A stretch of 63,955 nt of DNA from Bacilli bacterium (GTDB lineage: Bacteria; Bacillota_I; Bacilli_A; RF39; UBA660): contig JAEENX010000003.1 in the NCBI GenBank assembly GCA_016283935.1, positions 1 through 63,955 on the forward strand. The letters run 5' to 3'. The position numbers and the translations under genes were made by a program. Shown here in pieces: positions 44,358 through 53,893 of this stretch; the first letter of the stretch is position 1, and each line of letters opens with the position of its first letter. Below the pieces are notes generated by a model. It was not told the origin of the DNA. It saw only the letters and a list, made by a program, of their open reading frames with translations, and did not search any database.

Positions 44358-46591
44358 TACATACTCTCATGGAATGTACGAGAAATAACTTCCTCTTGTT
44401 GTTTTCTAGTTAATCTATTAAATCTAACTGAATATCCAGATACTCTTATAGTTAATAATGGATATTTATCAGGATTTTCCATTGCATCAATTAATGTTTC
44501 TCTTGATAAAACATTAACATTTAAGTGATGAGCTCCTTGTGAGAAGTATCCACTTAATAAATTAACTAAGTTATTCTTTTGATCTTCAATATCAGTTCCT
44601 AAAGCACTTGGAACAATTGAGAATGTATTTGAAATACCATCTTTACAAGATTTTTCATATGGTAATTTAGCAACTGAGTTTAATGATGCAATAGCACCTG
44701 ATGCATCTCTTCCATGCATTGGATTAGCACCTGGAGCAAATGGAACTCCTGCTTGTCTACCATCTGGAGTAGAACCAGTTTTTGAACCATACACTACGTT
44801 AGAAGTAATAGTAAGAACAGACATTGTTGGTTCAGCATTTCTATAAGGAGTATGTTTAGCTAACTCTGAATAGAATTTATTTAATAATTCAACTGCTATT
44901 TCATCTACTCTATCATCATCATTTCCATATTTAGGGAAATCACCTTTAATATCAAAATCTTCAGTTATACCATTTTTATTTCTAATTGGTCTAACTTTAG
45001 CATATTTAATAGCTGATAATGAATCAACTGCTACAGATAATCCAGCAACACCATATGCCATATATCTATGTACATCAGTATCATGTAATGCCATTTGAAT
45101 TGATTCATATGCATATTTATCATGCATGTAATGAATAATATTCATTGCATTTGCATATATACCAGCAACTTTTTCTAATACTTCAAAATATGCTTTTTTA
45201 ACTTTATTGTAATCTAATACTTCATCATTCATAGGTTTAATATCAGGAAGTACTAAATCGCCTTTCATTTCGTCTTTACCTTCATTTAATGCAAGTAATA
45301 ACGATTTAGCTAAGTTACATCTAGCTCCAAAGAATTGCATATCCTTGCCTTCTCTCATAGCTGAAACACAACAAGCAATAGCATAATCATCACCATATAT
45401 AGGTCTCATTAAATCATCATTTTCATATTGAATAGCATCAGTATTAATAGACATCTTAGCACAATATCTTTTCCAATTTTCTGGTAACATTTCAGCCCAT
45501 AAAACAGTTAAATTAGGTTCTGGTGCTGGATCTAAGTTAGTTAAAGTATGTAACATTCTATAACTTGTTTTAGTAACCATTGATTTACCATCAGTAGTAA
45601 CACCACCTAATGAACAAGTTACCCAAGTTGGATCTCCAGAGAATAATTCATCATATTCAGGAGTTCTTAAATGTCTTATAATTCTTAATTTAATAATAAA
45701 GTTATCAATTAATTCTTGAGCAGCTTTTTCAGTTAATGTTCCATCATCTAAATCTCTCTTAATATAAATATCTAAGAAAGCATCAACTCTACCAATTGAT
45801 TCAGCAGCTCCATTATTTTCTTTAACACCTGCTAAATAACCGAAGTAAGTCCATTGAACAGCTTCTTGAGCATTTTTAGCTGGTTTAGAAATATCGAATC
45901 CATATGATTCACCCATTTTCTTAATTTCTTCAAGAGCTCTAATTTGCATATTAACTTCTTCTCTTGTACGAATTAAGTCTTCAGTCATAGGTCCATCATA
46001 TTTCTTTAAATCTTTTTTCTTTTCTTCGATTAAGAAATCAACACCATATAAAGCAATTCTTCTATAATCACCAATTATTCTACCTCTTCCATATGCATCA
46101 GGAAGTCCAGTTAATAAACCAACATGTCTTGCTTTTCTAATATCATCATCATAAGCATCAAATACACCTTGGTTATGTGTTTTTCTAAATTCGTTAAAAT
46201 ATTTATCAACAGTTGGATCTAATTTATATCCATATGCATCTAATTCTTGATAAACCATACGAATGCCGCCATAAGGATTAACAATTCTTTTTAAAGGTGC
46301 ATCTGTTTGTAATCCGACAATTACATCATCGTCTTCATTAATGTATCCAGGTTCAAAAGAATTAATACCAGACATATGAACTGTATCAATATCTAATACA
46401 TGTTTCTTTAATTCTTCTTTTAATAATTCTTCACATCTGCCCCATACACTTTTTGTCTTTGCTGTAGGTTCAGCTAAAAAAGATTCATCACCATCATATG
46501 CTTCATAGTTTGCTTTAATAAAGTCACTAACATTTACTTCTTCTTGCCATTTACCTTTCTTAAAATTTTTCCATTCATTCTTATCTATCAT
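44357..46591 (-). CDS. pflB: Formate C-acetyltransferase (pyruvate formate-lyase)
   Basis: 744 residues, full length. Converts pyruvate and CoA to acetyl-CoA and formate under anoxic conditions. Active-site cysteines are in [19 protein letters not shown], and the glycyl radical site is [20 protein letters not shown] near the C-terminus. [18 protein letters not shown] and [13 protein letters not shown] are typical. GGAGG precedes the ATG. Upstream are a TGGTATAGT extended -10 and an 11-bp palindrome (46635-46660) that may be regulatory or a terminator. Confidence 0.98.
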   Translation of the reverse strand: MIDKNEWKNFKKGKWQEEVNVSDFIKANYEAYDGDESFLAEPTAKTKSVWGRCEELLKEELKKHVLDIDTVHMSGINSFEPGYINEDDDVIVGLQTDAPLKRIVNPYGGIRMVYQELDAYGYKLDPTVDKYFNEFRKTHNQGVFDAYDDDIRKARHVGLLTGLPDAYGRGRIIGDYRRIALYGVDFLIEEKKKDLKKYDGPMTEDLIRTREEVNMQIRALEEIKKMGESYGFDISKPAKNAQEAVQWTYFGYLAGVKENNGAAESIGRVDAFLDIYIKRDLDDGTLTEKAAQELIDNFIIKLRIIRHLRTPEYDELFSGDPTWVTCSLGGVTTDGKSMVTKTSYRMLHTLTNLDPAPEPNLTVLWAEMLPENWKRYCAKMSINTDAIQYENDDLMRPIYGDDYAIACCVSAMREGKDMQFFGARCNLAKSLLLALNEGKDEMKGDLVLPDIKPMNDEVLDYNKVKKAYFEVLEKVAGIYANAMNIIHYMHDKYAYESIQMALHDTDVHRYMAYGVAGLSVAVDSLSAIKYAKVRPIRNKNGITEDFDIKGDFPKYGNDDDRVDEIAVELLNKFYSELAKHTPYRNAEPTMSVLTITSNVVYGSKTGSTPDGRQAGVPFAPGANPMHGRDASGAIASLNSVAKLPYEKSCKDGISNTFSIVPSALGTDIEDQKNNLVNLLSGYFSQGAHHLNVNVLSRETLIDAMENPDKYPLLTIRVSGYSVRFNRLTRKQQEEVISRTFHESM

Positions 46592-46634
46592 TCTATCTAA
46601 CCTCCAAGTATAACTATACCACTTAACAAAATAA

Positions 46635-46660
46635 TAAAATGTTGCAATGGCAACATTTTA
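46635..46660. promoter_or_regulatory. Perfect 11-bp inverted repeat upstream of pflB
   Basis: TAAAATGTTGC (46635-46645), loop AATG, GCAACATTTTA (46650-46660). It lies just upstream of the pflB promoter and 23 bases after the NlpC/P60 stop. It may be that gene's terminator (T-rich TTTTATTATTTT follows on the minus strand) or an operator. The T-tract is interrupted, so both remain open. Confidence 0.6.
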
Positions 46661-46682
46661 CGTTTTCTTTATAATTTATTAA

Positions 46683-47744
46683 TCAGTTCCAAAAATTAGT
46701 TAAAATTCCATCCTCTTTGTAATAGTCATCCATCAATACAAAGAACTTTAATTCACTATTTTTTAGTTCATCTTTACTATACACTAACATATGTAAATCA
46801 TAATCTAATGATTCAGCAATATAATATTTATTATCGTTGATTCCTACTAATATTCCAACATGACCATTCTTACCAACTAAATCTCCTACTTTAACTTTTT
46901 CAAATACAGAATCATCAGTAAAATAAACTTTTTCTCCTAAACCAAATAAATCTCCAGCGCCATAATCAGGAATATCATATCCAGCATTAAGCATAGCCCA
47001 TGTTACAAATCCTGAACAATCTAATCCGTTATTTTGATTCATCTTTCTAGTTTCTTCATACATAGGGCATCCCCACATTTGAGGGCCAGATCTAGATTGT
47101 TTAATATCTTTATAATCATTACTACTTAAATATAAACCTTTATGTAGATATCTACCTTCACCATCGCAATAATCATATTGATCATTATTAGTCATTCTTC
47201 CATTTTCATAAAAGTAATTTAATTTATATTCAAATTCTAAACTCAAGAATCTAGCAGCTGCTACAACACCTGCTCTTGTTTTAGTACCATAAAATTCTAT
47301 TTGATTAGCTAAAATATCTTCTAGAAGTTTTTCATCTTCTGAACTATATTGTTCACATATTAATTTGTTTTTATTATTAATTTGATAATTAGTAAGAATA
47401 TCAGTTACAACTATTTCTAACTCATCATACTTTTTATCTTTAATAACTTTGATTTTACTTGTACCAATTTTATTAGCATGTATTGTTTTATCATCAATAG
47501 ATAAAACATCATTACTAATTTCAATTTTATCAGCATCTAATATTAAGGTACTATCTAAAGCCATATATAATTTATCAGTATTAAACATTTCTTCTTTTTT
47601 TAAAGTTATATTTTCTACTTTATCTACCATATAACTAACAGATTTATTATTATAAGAAAAAGCGCATATTAAAACAACAATACCTATAAATAGATAAAGA
47701 ACTCTTTTAACACTCTTTTTTAATCTTCTTTTTCTTTTAGCCAT
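46683..47744 (-). CDS. Membrane-anchored NlpC/P60-type cysteine peptidase
   Basis: 353 residues. A basic N-terminus (MAKRKRRLKKSVKR), one helix (15-31) and an Ig-like Big2-type domain (about 50-115, ending GTSKIKVIKDKKYDELEIVV) precede a C-terminal NlpC/P60-like fold with the catalytic cysteine in NNGLDCSGFVTWAM and histidine in GKNGHVGILVGI. Such enzymes cut peptidoglycan stem peptides or act as amidases. Exact bond unknown. It likely acts outside the membrane, tethered by the helix. AGAGGAT precedes the ATG. Confidence 0.87.
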   Translation of the reverse strand: MAKRKRRLKKSVKRVLYLFIGIVVLICAFSYNNKSVSYMVDKVENITLKKEEMFNTDKLYMALDSTLILDADKIEISNDVLSIDDKTIHANKIGTSKIKVIKDKKYDELEIVVTDILTNYQINNKNKLICEQYSSEDEKLLEDILANQIEFYGTKTRAGVVAAARFLSLEFEYKLNYFYENGRMTNNDQYDYCDGEGRYLHKGLYLSSNDYKDIKQSRSGPQMWGCPMYEETRKMNQNNGLDCSGFVTWAMLNAGYDIPDYGAGDLFGLGEKVYFTDDSVFEKVKVGDLVGKNGHVGILVGINDNKYYIAESLDYDLHMLVYSKDELKNSELKFFVLMDDYYKEDGILTNFWN

Positions 47745-47779
47745 ATGTCTTATCCTCTTATATAATTATACCAAATAAA

Positions 47780-47806
47780 AACTCCAATTATAATTTAATT
47801 GGAGTA
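47780..47806 (-). terminator. Terminator of the 47788 gene, in the coding end
   Basis: ACTCCAATTA (47781-47790) and TAATTGGAGT (47796-47805). The last codons and TAA form half of the stem. Confidence 0.85.
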
Positions 47807-48270
47807 TTATTTTCATTTATTTTACTTAATTTTTTATCTTTATCTAATACATATAAAGATTTAACATCTACTCTATCTTCTTCAGGTAGTTTATTATTTA
47901 GTTTTTCTAATAAAGCCATATCAACATATAAAGCATTGTATTCTGGTTTTACTTGAGTACCATCTAATGTTAACTCTGCAATAACCATCTCATCAGCTGA
48001 AACTAAATTTTCATATTCTTCTCTTAATTTATCAGTTAAATCTGTTCTTCTTAAATATTGCAATGTTCTAGTTAAATCTCTTTGATAGAAACATAATATA
48101 GCATCAAGAGGACCAGTTGTTCTAATAATATTTGTATCCATTCCTAATAACATATCTGAATGATATTCTATAAAATTTCTAATTATAATTGCATCTTCTT
48201 TATTCGCTTCTATTCTTTTATATAATTCATTTACTTTTTCTTTATAATGCTTTCTAAAAATGTTTAACAT
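47788..48270 (-). CDS. Unknown helical protein
   Basis: 160 residues, begins MLNIFRKHYKEKVNELYKRI. Mostly helical, no signal peptide or membrane segment. The region GPLDAILCFYQRDLTRTLQYLRRTDL is amphipathic. The C-terminal third looks alpha/beta (VDVKSLYVLDKDKKLSKIN). I do not recognise the family. It follows the 48281 gene by 10 bases, so the two are co-transcribed. TTTAGGGG precedes the ATG. Confidence 0.7.
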   Translation of the reverse strand: MLNIFRKHYKEKVNELYKRIEANKEDAIIIRNFIEYHSDMLLGMDTNIIRTTGPLDAILCFYQRDLTRTLQYLRRTDLTDKLREEYENLVSADEMVIAELTLDGTQVKPEYNALYVDMALLEKLNNKLPEEDRVDVKSLYVLDKDKKLSKINENNTPIKL

Positions 48271-48280
48271 ATTAAAACCC

Positions 48281-48796
48281 CTAAATCTTATTATTATTTG
48301 TTTTTTTCATCAGTTTCTTTTCCACTTTTTTAGCTCTCTTTGATCCTGGAATAATCATTGATAAAGATCCTTCTTTAAACCAAAGCAAATCTCTTAAAGA
48401 TATTATCTTAAAATCTAATTCATCACACATTTTAACAATATCTTGTTTCTTTTCTCTATCTTTCAAGCTTAATCTATTAAAGTTAATAGCTAATTCCTGC
48501 TTTTTATCTTGCAATAAATAAGCTTCTTCATATATATCTTGAGTGGTAGATTGTTTATGTTCATTATAATCTAAAATATAATCCAAACCATTTATATATG
48601 AAATTGTAGATTGTTCAGTAAACAATTTAAAAGTATACGGAGTATCATCTAATCCCTTTTTATTTTTAACATTTAGTTTATTATTAAAATCCTCTTTGAC
48701 AGAATCTGGGATTCCAATTTCATGACTAAAAATAAAAATAATATCACTTATTTGTAAATATAATTTTTCCTTATTATCTTTAATAAACAATTTCAT
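48281..48796 (-). CDS. Unknown protein
   Basis: 171 residues from ATG 48796 (MKLFIKDNKEKLYLQISDII). Soluble, with a long helical C-terminal half and a very basic end (PGSKRAKKVEKKLMKK), perhaps binding nucleic acid or membrane. Not recognised. A GTG nine bases upstream is part of the ribosome site. It is first in a two-gene unit with 47788. Confidence 0.7.
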   Translation of the reverse strand: MKLFIKDNKEKLYLQISDIIFIFSHEIGIPDSVKEDFNNKLNVKNKKGLDDTPYTFKLFTEQSTISYINGLDYILDYNEHKQSTTQDIYEEAYLLQDKKQELAINFNRLSLKDREKKQDIVKMCDELDFKIISLRDLLWFKEGSLSMIIPGSKRAKKVEKKLMKKTNNNKI

Positions 48797-48815
48797 ATAA
48801 ACCACTTCGCTTATA

Positions 48816-48826
48816 ATTATAACATA
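48816..48826 (-). promoter_or_regulatory. Extended -10 promoter of the 48796/48270 unit
   Basis: TATGTTATAAT on the minus strand, 19 bases from the ATG and right after a GCGTTA/TAACGC hairpin with T4. Confidence 0.68.
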
Positions 48827-48828
48827 AA

Positions 48829-48887
48829 AGCGTTACTTAACGCCAGTTTTTATTGTAATACAATAAAAAGAGAGACAAAATCTCCCT
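48829..48887 (-). terminator. Two hairpins after the TPM gene
   Basis: A stem AAAAGAGAGA/TCTCcCTTTT (48864-48887, imperfect) near the stop, then a perfect GCGTTA/TAACGC hairpin (48829-48842) followed by T4. Together they probably terminate the TPM transcript. Confidence 0.65.
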
Positions 48888-48893
48888 TTTATT

Positions 48894-50012
48894 CTATCCA
48901 TGTCCTCCACCTGATGAGTGTCCTCCACCAGAAGAACCACCAAAAGATGAATGTCCTCCACCTCCACCACCTGATGATGAAGATACAGTATAACTACTTG
49001 TATGTGATCTTAAGAAAATATCTCTACTATCAGTTAAGTCAAGTGAATCTTTTACTAGATATTCTCTTGCTGCAGTAGCTTTCTTAACCATTTTATGTTT
49101 TCCTAAGCCAACTAATAAATAAATTATACCGACTAATAAACCAACAAAAGTATATACACCATAGCTAGGATACCATTTTCTTTTTAGGAATCCCATTTCA
49201 TCTATATAATATCCTTTTAATTGTCCTTTAGCTACACATGAATCATAGTAGCTTAAAATATATCTAACTGCTCCAATGTAATTCTTAGAAGTAAAATATG
49301 ATTTTACACCAGTAGATAAATCATCAAATCTAGTATCATATAAATATAATTGAGCTTCACCAAAAGTCATGATTCTATAATATGGATCTGCAGCATAAGT
49401 ATTTCTAAATATAGCTAATCCTTTATAGTTTTCTAAATCTAATGCAAAATCGTTATAATCATAGAAATTAGCTAAGAATTCATCATTTTTCATATCATAT
49501 GTATATGGTAAGTTATAACTTACAAATATAATATCCATATTATATTTTTTAGAATATGCTTCCATTAAAGAAGCTATTTCTAGTTCTTCAGACGCATCTA
49601 ATATATCTGAGAAATCATATACTTTATCTTTAGCATCTACACATGGTGTATTTTTAGCACTACTAATTCTATTGGAAGAAGTCATATCCCACTTCTTATT
49701 AACACCATAATTGTTAGATGAATTTCTAACACATAAATTAGTATATCCAGAATTATTTTCTAATTTAGCACCTGTCTTATTATATGAAGTTGTAGTTGAT
49801 GTGATTTTAGTTGTTTTATTGGTAGAACTATTTGTAGGACATATAACTGTTTCAGTCTCAGATTCAGCATTAAAATAAATGCATTTTGAATATCCTTCGG
49901 TATACTCTTCACATCCATATGCTTCAGCACATTTATTAGCATTTGAGATTGCCTTAACTGGTAAAGCAATTAAAACAATTAGGATAGTAATTAATCTTAA
50001 TAATTTCTTCAT
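48894..50012 (-). CDS. TPM-domain (YgcG-like) membrane protein
   Basis: 372 residues. Signal peptide (1-21), a Cys-containing linker, then a TPM domain (about 120-265): VYDFSDILDASEELEIASLM and NMDIIFVSYNLPY, with YDYNDFALD-type acidic residues. One membrane helix (about 285-303) and a Gly/Ser/His-rich tail (GGGGGGHSSFGG) follow, as is common in YgcG proteins. TPM domains occur in photosystem II repair and, in bacteria, in membrane proteins of unclear role. It begins one base after the upstream zinc-ribbon gene stop, whose last Gly-Gly codons supply its GGAGGT ribosome site. Confidence 0.87.
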   Translation of the reverse strand: MKKLLRLITILIVLIALPVKAISNANKCAEAYGCEEYTEGYSKCIYFNAESETETVICPTNSSTNKTTKITSTTTSYNKTGAKLENNSGYTNLCVRNSSNNYGVNKKWDMTSSNRISSAKNTPCVDAKDKVYDFSDILDASEELEIASLMEAYSKKYNMDIIFVSYNLPYTYDMKNDEFLANFYDYNDFALDLENYKGLAIFRNTYAADPYYRIMTFGEAQLYLYDTRFDDLSTGVKSYFTSKNYIGAVRYILSYYDSCVAKGQLKGYYIDEMGFLKRKWYPSYGVYTFVGLLVGIIYLLVGLGKHKMVKKATAAREYLVKDSLDLTDSRDIFLRSHTSSYTVSSSSGGGGGGHSSFGGSSGGGHSSGGGHG

Positions 50013-50013
50013 T

Positions 50014-51189
50014 TTAATTACCTCCTATATAGAAAAATATAATACTTATAAGTAATGCAATTACAAATGCAATTGCAAATGCTATTACTGTTTTTATAAT
50101 AGCTTTCATTGGTGAAATAGGAACATTACCAACAAATTCACCAGTTTGACCATTCATTGCAAAAGTATAATATTTTCCATTATATTTAACATTTACCATA
50201 TATACTGGTAATAATACATATTCACATAAATCTGTTCTAGGAAAATAATTTCTAGATACTACCATCTTAGAACCATATCCAACACAAGTATTTAAGAATT
50301 CTTGATCTCCAGTTGTCTTGGATCTATCACTTGCATCTTTAAATGATCTAGTCTTATCAATATCATATTTTTCAGCAATAAATCCTGATAAATATGCATG
50401 ATTATATTCTTTTAAATCATTATAATTAAATGGTTCAATTGTATTCATAAGAGCATCATCAAATCTAGATGATCCATCTACAGGTATTCTATTAAATTTC
50501 ATTGTACCTTTACGATAAATATCATAGTAATCAGTCTTAGTATAATGAGTATCACCAACTCTCCAAGAAGTACTCTTAGTTCCTGATATTTTAACATCTC
50601 CACTTAATAAAATTGTATATAACCAGAAAGGAATATATACACCTCTTATCTTTTCAATATTAGCAGTACTCTTAAAAGATTTAGGTACAAAAGGTTTACC
50701 TTTTGTTACATTATTAAATGCATTTCTAGCATCTTGTTCAGTTTTCTTAAAAGGAATTATATAGTCAGGTTTAAATTTACCTGCTAATTTATTTTTTAAT
50801 ATAGCTGTATTACCACAATAAATACAGAAAGTAGCACTCGTTAATTCATCAGCAATTATTTCAGCACCACAATCAGGACAATTATATTGTACATAAGTAG
50901 TATCATCATCTTCTACTACTTCAGAATCGTCATTCTTTTTAGCAGTTGATGCATTATTTAATCTTTTTTGTAATTCTTCTAAAGTAAATTCAGAATCGCA
51001 ATAATCACATTTCCATTTTTGTAATTCAATATTATAGTTTAATTTTGCATTACAATTTGGACATTTATGATCTATAGAAGTAGATCTTACTTTTTTAACT
51101 TCTACTTCTTCTTTTTTAGATTCTTCAACTATAGGAGTTTCTTCTACTGTTTTATTTGATACATTATCTTTAGTTTTCTTCTTTGCCAT
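50014..51189 (-). CDS. Zinc-ribbon membrane protein, partner of the TPM protein
   Basis: 391 residues. Lys/Glu/Val-rich start (1-40), then two TFIIB-type zinc ribbons: CPNCNAKLNYN...CDYCDSEF (about 44-66) and CPDCGAEI...CIYCGN (about 103-125). A soluble domain (about 135-350) has YIIPFKKTEQDARNAFNN, GVYIPFWLYT and VLLPVYMVNVKYNGKYYTFAMNGQTGEFVG, the pattern of Firmicutes TFIIB-type zinc ribbon proteins. One membrane helix at the C-terminus (about 363-387). The tight link to the TPM gene suggests a joint membrane quality-control or envelope role, by association only. Confidence 0.85.
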   Translation of the reverse strand: MAKKKTKDNVSNKTVEETPIVEESKKEEVEVKKVRSTSIDHKCPNCNAKLNYNIELQKWKCDYCDSEFTLEELQKRLNNASTAKKNDDSEVVEDDDTTYVQYNCPDCGAEIIADELTSATFCIYCGNTAILKNKLAGKFKPDYIIPFKKTEQDARNAFNNVTKGKPFVPKSFKSTANIEKIRGVYIPFWLYTILLSGDVKISGTKSTSWRVGDTHYTKTDYYDIYRKGTMKFNRIPVDGSSRFDDALMNTIEPFNYNDLKEYNHAYLSGFIAEKYDIDKTRSFKDASDRSKTTGDQEFLNTCVGYGSKMVVSRNYFPRTDLCEYVLLPVYMVNVKYNGKYYTFAMNGQTGEFVGNVPISPMKAIIKTVIAFAIAFVIALLISIIFFYIGGN

Positions 51190-51208
51190 CCTATAATCAC
51201 CTATTAAA

Positions 51209-51219
51209 ATTATAACATA
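51209..51219 (-). promoter_or_regulatory. Extended -10 promoter of the zinc ribbon-TPM unit
   Basis: TATGTTATAAT on the minus strand, joined to the T-tract of the 51248 gene terminator and 19 bases from the ATG. Confidence 0.7.
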
Positions 51220-51249
51220 AAAAAAAGTTTAGTAAATAAATACTAAACT
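51218..51249 (-). terminator. Terminator of the 51248 gene
   Basis: AGTTTAGTA and TACTAAACT around 6 bases, overlapping the stop codon, with T8 on the minus side. Confidence 0.88.
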
Positions 51250-52033
51250 ATTTTCTAACTAATCTAATTTCATCATGTGTTTCATCAATATTATATACTG
51301 TAGTTTCTGTAAAATATTCACTTTCTTCAATACTAAATTTCTTATTTTGAACACCTGATGTTTCAATTAAAGATTTTTGATAATCAGATAATTTATCTTC
51401 ACTTACTTCAGCATGTAATAGTTTATCTAACGATGGAGTTAAAGCTAAATCTCTATATGCAGAATATTTTAATTCATCTTCACCTCTATTATATCCTAAG
51501 AATTCAGAAGCAACTCTTCCTGCACTTCTATTTTCTTCCCATCCACGTACATTTAATCCCCATGGAGAGATAGCTACAGCTCTTTCTAAATCAAAATGTC
51601 CAAATTTATCATTTAAAGTAAAATATCTAGGCATATCTTTAACAAATTCACTTGTTAAAATAGCTTCAGCATTTTCAATAATCTTTTTTGAATTAGTTGG
51701 TAAGAACATATGCTTTTTATCATCTAATACTAAATTATATGTTTCACCATTAGTAGAAATATCAAGTTTTTTAACTTCTTCTAAATCTCCATTAGAAACT
51801 ACTTTACCAATTTGTTGTAATAGATTTAAAATAGCTGATTGTCTTTTAACTATAATTAATCTTAATTCAGAAACATTTTCATTTTCTTTAGTATATTTAC
51901 TAATATTAAAATCAACTGTATCTTTACCATTAGCAAATTCTACTCTATCTCTTATTTCTTCTAATTTTTGTTCTAGTAATTTATATTCATTTCTTAAACT
52001 GAATATAACATCTTTTAATTCATATTTTTCCAT
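51248..52033 (-). CDS. Unknown soluble protein
   Basis: 261 residues from ATG 52033 (MEKYELKDVIFSLRNEYKLL). An N-terminal coiled-coil region (1-85) is followed by a mixed domain with RYFTLNDKFGHFDLERAVAI and SPWGLNVRGWEENRSAGRVA. No membrane segment. No family recognised. The earlier in-frame TTG (52051) lies upstream of the AAGGGGA ribosome site and is rejected. Confidence 0.72.
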   Translation of the reverse strand: MEKYELKDVIFSLRNEYKLLEQKLEEIRDRVEFANGKDTVDFNISKYTKENENVSELRLIIVKRQSAILNLLQQIGKVVSNGDLEEVKKLDISTNGETYNLVLDDKKHMFLPTNSKKIIENAEAILTSEFVKDMPRYFTLNDKFGHFDLERAVAISPWGLNVRGWEENRSAGRVASEFLGYNRGEDELKYSAYRDLALTPSLDKLLHAEVSEDKLSDYQKSLIETSGVQNKKFSIEESEYFTETTVYNIDETHDEIRLVRK

Positions 52034-52092
52034 AATCTGTCCCCTTAACACAATGTTCGTTTATTATATTACAATATATATCATTTGTAAAA

Positions 52093-53013
52093 CTATTTTA
52101 AGCGTTTTTCTTTAACTAAAGGATTAAGCGTTTTATCTTTAATCTCTGGTTGACTAATAATAGGTGCTTCCTTTATATTTTTAAACTCTTCATATAGTTT
52201 TTCTAATTCTTCATCCAAATGATTATTGTCTTCTAATATATCTATTATATCTCTTTCTATTAATTTATATAAGTCTTCATATGTAACTAATTTCAAATTA
52301 ATCATTTTTCTAATTATTTTAGAAACTAATAACATCATATAAGTATCTGAATTAGAATGAGTTAATCTATTAATATCATTATTAATGTTATAAATAATAT
52401 TAGCTGCTTCAGAATCTATAAATGATATTTCGTATATACCATTTTCATTTATAGTTAATCTAATACTCTCTAATACTTTTTTAGCATCTTCATATGTTAA
52501 TTTTTGACTCCAAGCCATTCCTACTCCAATGCTATTATCTAAACGATCAGCACACATATAAGGTCTTGGTAAATCAACTACAGAGTATTGTTTAAAATCT
52601 TTTATATCATCTATCATTATATGATCAAGATATAAATATCTTTTTAAATCTTCTGATGAAGATAAAACTTCTTCTGTAGGTTCTTCAGTTGATTCTTGAT
52701 TAATAAAATCACCATTCATATAATCAATACAATGTGAAAATACAGGTGAAGATACATCATGAAATAATGCTGCTAATGTTGCATTCTTATCATGTGTTAA
52801 ATACCAAGTTATTAAAGCTACATTTAAACTATGCTCATATCTAGAAATAGAAAAAGCAAAATCATATATATCATGTGATGCATATTCCATACCACATAAT
52901 AAAGATATATCTTTTAATCTAGTTAATATATCTAAATCTAAATATTTTTTTAGCCATTCTGGTGGAGTTCCTAACAATAATTTATATCTTTCGTAGTCTT
53001 CTCTTGTTGCCAT
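52093..53013 (-). CDS. HD-domain phosphohydrolase
   Basis: 306 residues from ATG 53013 (MATREDYERYKLLLGTPPEW). The HD metal site is seen in order: YEHSLNVALITWYL, LAALFHDVSSPVFSH and YMCADRLDN, that is H...HD...D. The segment pattern resembles HD proteins of the dNTPase/YfbR-like kind that act on nucleotides. Because the Rel in this window seems to lack hydrolase activity this protein could be suspected of (p)ppGpp hydrolysis, but nothing in the sequence shows that. GGAGGATAAT precedes the ATG; the TTG upstream lies inside the ribosome site. Confidence 0.82.
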   Translation of the reverse strand: MATREDYERYKLLLGTPPEWLKKYLDLDILTRLKDISLLCGMEYASHDIYDFAFSISRYEHSLNVALITWYLTHDKNATLAALFHDVSSPVFSHCIDYMNGDFINQESTEEPTEEVLSSSEDLKRYLYLDHIMIDDIKDFKQYSVVDLPRPYMCADRLDNSIGVGMAWSQKLTYEDAKKVLESIRLTINENGIYEISFIDSEAANIIYNINNDINRLTHSNSDTYMMLLVSKIIRKMINLKLVTYEDLYKLIERDIIDILEDNNHLDEELEKLYEEFKNIKEAPIISQPEIKDKTLNPLVKEKRLK

Positions 53014-53060
53014 ATTATCCTCCAAAAGTAAATTTATGGTTTATATTATACAACATATAA

Positions 53061-53098
53061 TAAAAAAAATCTTCTAAAAAAGAAGATTATTTTTATTA
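53061..53098 (-). terminator. Terminator of the 53101 gene
   Basis: AATCTTCT and AGAAGATT around AAAA, with T8 on the minus side, just after the stop. Confidence 0.85.
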
Positions 53099-53100
53099 TT

Positions 53101-53802
53101 TTATAATACCGTTAATAATAGCAATAATTCGTCATATCCAGAATTGACATTATATAACGATTTTGTTATATTATCTTTATAGAAAGAACTTGCTGCGGTG
53201 CTAGTGCCCGTACCTTGTTCTTTTTTTGTGTATAAAAGAATTAATTCGTCATTGCTGATTTTATAATTGATATAATCATATAATCTTATATTGTTGTTAT
53301 CATATCCATATATACTTTTTATTCGATTGATATTTAATAATTTATTATTAACATAAGTATTTGTATCATATACAAACGGAATAACAATAATATTACCATA
53401 TTCATCATAATTATCTGTAATAATAAATAATTCATTACAATTACAATATTTATATATTGCATTGGAAGAGTCAATACTATCCAAAGCAGATAAATAAGTA
53501 TAGATACCTAAACCATGAAAATGATCACGATTAGAAATTGATAAGCCAAGTTTTTTAGCATCATCTACAGAAAGTATATTTTTTCTAACATGTGAAGGAT
53601 TTTCATATATTGGCAAATTAGATATAGCCAAGTTTTTTAATATATTAGGAGTTTCATTTAACAAAACAACTGGTTTTCTAATATCTATATTATTTAACAC
53701 ATCATCTATGTCTCTTTTTATAAAAAAAGACAAGTTATCAAAAAAATAATTTTTTCGATCTAAATAAGCAATAATCTCTTTGCTAATATAATTTATCATC
53801 AT
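53101..53802 (-). CDS. Unknown protein with atypical composition
   Basis: About 233 residues, beginning MMINYISKEIIAYLDRKNYF. Tyr/Asn/Ile/Leu-rich with segments NRDHFHGLGIYTYLSALD and GTGTSTAASSFYKDN. No signal peptide or clear membrane helix. No family recognised. Its DNA has local GC-richer patches (around 53190-53215) and codons such as TCG and GTG that are less common in neighbours, hinting at recent acquisition. AGGGAG precedes two adjacent ATGs (53802, 53799). Monocistronic with its own terminator. Confidence 0.65.
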   Translation of the reverse strand: MMINYISKEIIAYLDRKNYFFDNLSFFIKRDIDDVLNNIDIRKPVVLLNETPNILKNLAISNLPIYENPSHVRKNILSVDDAKKLGLSISNRDHFHGLGIYTYLSALDSIDSSNAIYKYCNCNELFIITDNYDEYGNIIVIPFVYDTNTYVNNKLLNINRIKSIYGYDNNNIRLYDYINYKISNDELILLYTKKEQGTGTSTAASSFYKDNITKSLYNVNSGYDELLLLLTVL

Positions 53803-53864
53803 CAAAACTCCCTATCTTCCTAATAATATTATATCATACATGTGTACGATAAACAATGACACAA

Positions 53865-53893
53865 TAAAAAAAGAGATAATTATTTATCTCTTT
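53865..53893 (-). terminator. Terminator of the 53880 flavoprotein gene
   Basis: AAAGAGATAA (53870-53879) and TTATCTCTTT (53884-53893). The stop codon is in the loop, and T-rich sequence follows. Confidence 0.88.

Noticed and set aside
52093-53013. HD protein as the missing (p)ppGpp hydrolase
   Set aside because: The HD motif spacing resembles general nucleotide HD hydrolases, and none of the Rel-type HDxxED or RLHN context is present; no evidence beyond need.
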